A stretch of 64,000 nt of DNA, from the NCBI RefSeq assembly GCF_001611555.1, contig NZ_LSGP01000001.1, forward strand, positions 1-64,000. The letters are read 5' to 3'. The DNA is from Anaerosporomusa subterranea. GTDB lineage: Bacteria; Bacillota; Negativicutes; Sporomusales; Acetonemataceae. The position numbers and the translations under genes were made by a program. The notes under the pieces are model-generated. The model ran no database searches and was not told where the DNA came from. It saw only the letters and a list, made by a program, of their open reading frames with translations. Positions within the stretch are counted from its first letter, which is position 1, and the number at the start of each line of letters is the position of its first letter. Positions 60,942 through 64,000 of this stretch are shown piece after piece.

Positions 60942-63530
60942 TTGTCTAGTCCTGACATGTACGTCAATAGTGAACAAAGTAGGGATGAAGCTGCCGCCTT
61001 AATTGAGGGGGTAAATTCAGTCCTGCGTTGCGATAATCTTCAGGATGCTGCAAAAGCCCTATTTGAATCTTGCAAAAAGCTAGTAGGCGCTGAATGTGGG
61101 TATGTTTCCTTGCTTGATGGTGATCGTAACGAGAGGAACCAAGCACTCTATATTGACCCGGGAATGCAGCGTTGTACTAACGACCCGTCTTTGCCTATGC
61201 CAGTACGCGGAATGCATGGAATGGCTTATCAAACTGGGAGACCGCTTATTGACAACGACTTTAGAAATAACGCATCACAAAAGCTACTGCCTGCGGGACA
61301 TGCTGCTCTTAGCAATGTCCTGTTTGCTCCGCTAAGGGCAGGCGGAGTTCCTATAGGACTGCTAGGACTTGCGAATAAGCCTGGCGGCTTTAACGATAAC
61401 GATATTCGGCTGGTGACAGCTTTTGGTGACCTGGCGGCTGTGGCGCTGCAGAAGAGCAAGGCAATTGAGGCGTTGGCTGACCGGGAACGAGTATTACGAC
61501 ATCTCATGCAACATGAGGTCATCGAGCGCAGACGGGCGGAAGAGCTGTACCGGATACTGTTCAATGGCGGCAATGACGCCATTTATGTCTACCGTATGAA
61601 AGATGGTCAGCCGGAAAAAATGGTTGAAGTGAACGACACAGGTCTACGTAGCCTCGGGTATGCTAGAGAAGAGTTTATCAGTATGCCGATTGGGCGATTT
61701 GTATCTAAGGATATAATGGGGTCAAATGCATGGAAGGTATTTTGGCGAAGCATAGCCACAAACGGGCATGCCATGCTGGAATCAATCCATGTTACCAAGG
61801 CAGGTCAGGAAATCCCGGTTGAGGTAAATGCCCATGTTCTAGAATACGAGGGGAAGTCCTTGGTTATCTCGATAGCCAGGGATATTACCGCACGGAAAAA
61901 GGCGCAGTATGAGCTAAAACGTCAACTTGATTTTGAAAAACTTATCAGGCTGATCTCAGCTCGATTTATTAATGGAGATATAAAGAAGGTAGACGAATAT
62001 ATCATGACTTCTTTGCAGGAAGTCTCGGATTTTCTCGTCGTTGACCGAAGCTTCATTTATCGCATTACCGAGAATAGAGAAGAAGCGGTTTTGTCTCATT
62101 CCTGGTCACGCGCAGATAATTTCTTTGATATCCCTAGAACAGTGAATTTACTCAATGGCCCATATGCGGGATGGAAAAGGCGGTTGGAGAAGGGTGACCC
62201 CGTCTATATTGATGAGAGTGAAACAACGGAAGAGGATAAAGCGCCCTTAGCTGCGCTCGAGATCAAATCAGGCTTAATCGTGCCGATGGTTTGCGATGGA
62301 AAGCTTGTCGGGGTTCTGGGCTATTCGCACGTAGGCGAGGCAAAAGAACGAAATGCTAGGAAAGCGGCTTTATGCCAGATGATTGGCGAGATATTTGCTA
62401 GCGCTATGAGACGCAAACTGGAACTAGAGAGGTTGGAGAAAAGCGAGGCGGCGAGCCGGGCGCTACTCCGTTCTGTTCCTGACATATTGCTTCGAGTGAA
62501 TAAGGAGGGGCGACTGTTAGATTATCAGCTTGCAAAAGGAAAACAGCTTTTCGTTAAGGATAACTTAAAAGAACTGCCGGTTGAGTATTGGTCGCCACTG
62601 ATGGAAAAGATTCAGGCCGCCATCTCCACTGACGAGGTACAGTGTTTCGAATATGATCTGCAGCTTAATAACAGACTGCCACAAATAGAAGAAGCGAGAG
62701 TTGTTGGCATAGATGATTCTGAGGCGCTGATTATGATTCGGGATGTCACAGAGGCAAGGCAGGCGCAGCGAAAGACAGCCGAGGCCGAACTGAAGATGAT
62801 TAAGGCGCAGAAGTTAGCGACTCTCGGGGTGATGGCGGCAGGGATAGCTCATGAAATTAACCAGCCACTGCACTCGATTAAATTGGCGGCAAGCGGAGTC
62901 TTGTATCTGCAGAAGATAGGCGTACAGTCCGGCGTGGATGAACTTATGGAAGAATTTGAGAAAATATCTGACGAAGCAGACCGTATTGCTGATGTGATGT
63001 CATCTATCAAGGCACTGTGCAAAAACAACGCGATTTTAGCGCCAACAGATGTCAATGCAGCCATTGAGTCATCCTTAAGTTTGATGGCGCCTAAGCTGCA
63101 GGCTGGTAGTATTGCTATTGAAAAGCAACTAAGTCCGGAGTGCCTCAGTATTTTAGGCAGTTTTACACAGCTGGAACAGGTGGTAACAAACCTCATTAAG
63201 AACGCAGTGCAAGTCCTTGAGCAAACCGAATCTGCAACAAAGCGGATAGTTGTCACAACCATTGTAAGCAATGGATTAGCAATTGTTGAGATTAGCGACA
63301 ATGGCAGCGGTATTAATCCGCAAGACCTCGATAGACTGTTTGATCCGTTCTTTTCTACCAAGAGCAATGCGGAGAACATGGGATTAGGCTTGCCAATTGT
63401 GCAGGCAATTGTAAGCAGTTGGAGCGGCAAAATCGATGTATTCAACAATGAGTACGGTGGAGCGATTTTTCGGCTAGAGTTCCCCGTTTATGCATGGAAA
63501 GGTGAGATCAATGCAAATCTTAGTGGTTGA
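60942..63530 (+). CDS. GAF/PAS sensor histidine kinase
   Basis: 862 aa from TTG at 60942, eight bases after GGAGG; the frame is open from 60927. No membrane span. Order: GAF (about 15-180; CGYVSLLDGDRNERNQALYI, GMHGMAYQTGRPLIDND), PAS with PAC (about 200-325), second GAF (about 335-495), a PAS-like domain (about 505-610), coiled linker, HisKA with VMAAGIAHEINQPLHSIKL (His near 640), and HATPase with NLIKNAVQVLEQ, SDNGSGIN and MGLGLPIVQAI. It is a soluble kinase that phosphorylates the regulator whose gene overlaps its 3' end by 20 bases. The HEINQP box is typical of NtrB/ZraS-like kinases that work with sigma-54 regulators. Confidence 0.92.
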   Translation: MSSPDMYVNSEQSRDEAAALIEGVNSVLRCDNLQDAAKALFESCKKLVGAECGYVSLLDGDRNERNQALYIDPGMQRCTNDPSLPMPVRGMHGMAYQTGRPLIDNDFRNNASQKLLPAGHAALSNVLFAPLRAGGVPIGLLGLANKPGGFNDNDIRLVTAFGDLAAVALQKSKAIEALADRERVLRHLMQHEVIERRRAEELYRILFNGGNDAIYVYRMKDGQPEKMVEVNDTGLRSLGYAREEFISMPIGRFVSKDIMGSNAWKVFWRSIATNGHAMLESIHVTKAGQEIPVEVNAHVLEYEGKSLVISIARDITARKKAQYELKRQLDFEKLIRLISARFINGDIKKVDEYIMTSLQEVSDFLVVDRSFIYRITENREEAVLSHSWSRADNFFDIPRTVNLLNGPYAGWKRRLEKGDPVYIDESETTEEDKAPLAALEIKSGLIVPMVCDGKLVGVLGYSHVGEAKERNARKAALCQMIGEIFASAMRRKLELERLEKSEAASRALLRSVPDILLRVNKEGRLLDYQLAKGKQLFVKDNLKELPVEYWSPLMEKIQAAISTDEVQCFEYDLQLNNRLPQIEEARVVGIDDSEALIMIRDVTEARQAQRKTAEAELKMIKAQKLATLGVMAAGIAHEINQPLHSIKLAASGVLYLQKIGVQSGVDELMEEFEKISDEADRIADVMSSIKALCKNNAILAPTDVNAAIESSLSLMAPKLQAGSIAIEKQLSPECLSILGSFTQLEQVVTNLIKNAVQVLEQTESATKRIVVTTIVSNGLAIVEISDNGSGINPQDLDRLFDPFFSTKSNAENMGLGLPIVQAIVSSWSGKIDVFNNEYGGAIFRLEFPVYAWKGEINANLSG

Positions 63531-64000
63531 TGACGATAAAGTCAGTCGCTCTACTATTACAAGATTCTTAAGCCGCCTAAACCACTCTACAGTCGAGTGC
63601 GCCAACGCTGAGCAAGCTATTAGGGAGATTGCGGAGAAGACCTTCGATTTGGTGGTCTCAGATATAAGAATGCCCCGATTATCTGGTATTGACCTTATGC
63701 AGACCATCGCTGCGCTTCCAGGCTGCGGTCAGCTTGATGTGGTGCTTGTTACCGGGCATGGTACGCTGGAGTCAGCGATTGAGGCCATTCGTGCGGGCGC
63801 TATGGACTATCTGTTAAAGCCGGTTGACGCGAAGGATTTGGTGCGCATCCTAAAACAGGTGGAAGATAAGCGAAAGTGGCATGGCACGATAAATGCGAAG
63901 GACGGAACCGACGTTAGCAAGAATTTGCCTGATACCGTACACTATGATGGTCAGACCATGAAGCTGGGAGTTTTCTCGCAAGAGATGAAGGCTGTTTTAG
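63511..64000 (+). CDS. response regulator (NtrC-type likely), cut by window end
   Basis: ATG at 63511 follows AAAGGTGAGATCA and overlaps the kinase stop by 20 bases. 163 codons are visible. Receiver domain at residues 1-120: LVVDDDK, phospho-acceptor Asp in FDLVVSDIRMPRLSG (near 52), Thr in VLVTGHGTLESAIEAIRAGA and Lys in LLKPVD. After a linker, GVFSQEMKAVL at the edge looks like the start of a sigma-54 AAA+ domain, as in NtrC/ZraR regulators, which would match the kinase type. The output domain lies outside the window. Confidence 0.88.
   Translation, partial: MQILVVDDDKVSRSTITRFLSRLNHSTVECANAEQAIREIAEKTFDLVVSDIRMPRLSGIDLMQTIAALPGCGQLDVVLVTGHGTLESAIEAIRAGAMDYLLKPVDAKDLVRILKQVEDKRKWHGTINAKDGTDVSKNLPDTVHYDGQTMKLGVFSQEMKAVL

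Noticed and set aside
62849-63448. 199-aa open frame on the minus strand
   Set aside because: Lies wholly antisense to the kinase domain of the 60942 gene and has no ribosome site; a shadow of a conserved coding sequence.

Overview
The window comes from a spore-forming anaerobe with a Gram-negative type envelope, most likely a Negativicutes member of the Sporomusa/Pelosinus/Anaerosporomusa kind. Evidence: a DUF3787-type spore-surface protein; a sporulation-style histidine kinase; an LPS heptosyltransferase-like glycosyltransferase, an AsmA-like protein and a CsgG-like lipoprotein in an otherwise clostridial gene set; pyruvate:ferredoxin oxidoreductase, ferredoxin, rubredoxin, a flavodiiron protein and membrane pyrophosphatase; the ptb-buk butyrate pair; and many GTG/TTG starts with strong Shine-Dalgarno sequences. 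The taxonomic placement is inference; there is no rRNA gene in the window.

Layout. 1-2.0 kb: end of a carboxylate decarboxylase/transport operon (OadB-like end, a 48-aa membrane peptide, a C-terminally truncated MatC-like carrier) and a spore protein. 2.0-9.0 kb: pyruvate module, PFOR divergent from a ferredoxin and a CstA pyruvate/peptide carrier, then a heptosyltransferase. 9.1-15.5 kb (minus): orphan branched-chain amino-acid type binding protein, a B12-type radical SAM enzyme overlapping an unusual FeeM-like acyltransferase/cyclic-nucleotide-domain fusion, and a Spo0A-type kinase. 15.9-19.7 kb: LytS/LytTR two-component pair (BtsSR-like) and a CaiB-type CoA transferase. 19.8-25.4 kb: c-di-GMP riboswitch with a decayed chemoreceptor, CsgG-like protein, RNB nuclease, flavodiiron protein, guanidine-I (ykkC) riboswitch and a 4-TM protein. 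25.5-31.6 kb: accessory stretch with a 44-bp perfect palindrome, a Fur-controlled DUF2325-DUF3793 pair, small enzymes, a structured leader RNA with a 32-aa ORF, an MFS carrier and unknown proteins. 31.8-38.2 kb: UbiX, AsmA-like protein, second c-di-GMP riboswitch driving cheW and an intact chemoreceptor, and a secreted RDRQQ-repeat protein. 38.5-46.5 kb: threonine synthase, rubredoxin, flavin-binding protein, DUF2157/GDYXXLXY pair, glutamate-synthase-like protein, ptb-buk. 46.6-52.2 kb: LacI regulator with operators, a tripartite tricarboxylate transporter (A, C, B order) and a Gfo/Idh/MocA oxidoreductase. 52.3-56.8 kb: UbiA prenyltransferase; carboxynorspermidine decarboxylase/dehydrogenase and an EamA exporter. 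57-64 kb: H+/Na+-pyrophosphatase divergent from a crotonase, a repeat-rich spacer, and a GAF/PAS histidine kinase with its response regulator cut by the window end.

The most unusual items are the acyltransferase-cNMP fusion coupled to a radical SAM gene, the paired c-di-GMP riboswitch/chemoreceptor loci (one intact, one collapsed by internal deletion), a guanidine riboswitch separated from the next gene by repeats, a dispersed non-coding family built of 9-nt units, and an unrecognised three-way-junction leader RNA behind a near-consensus promoter.
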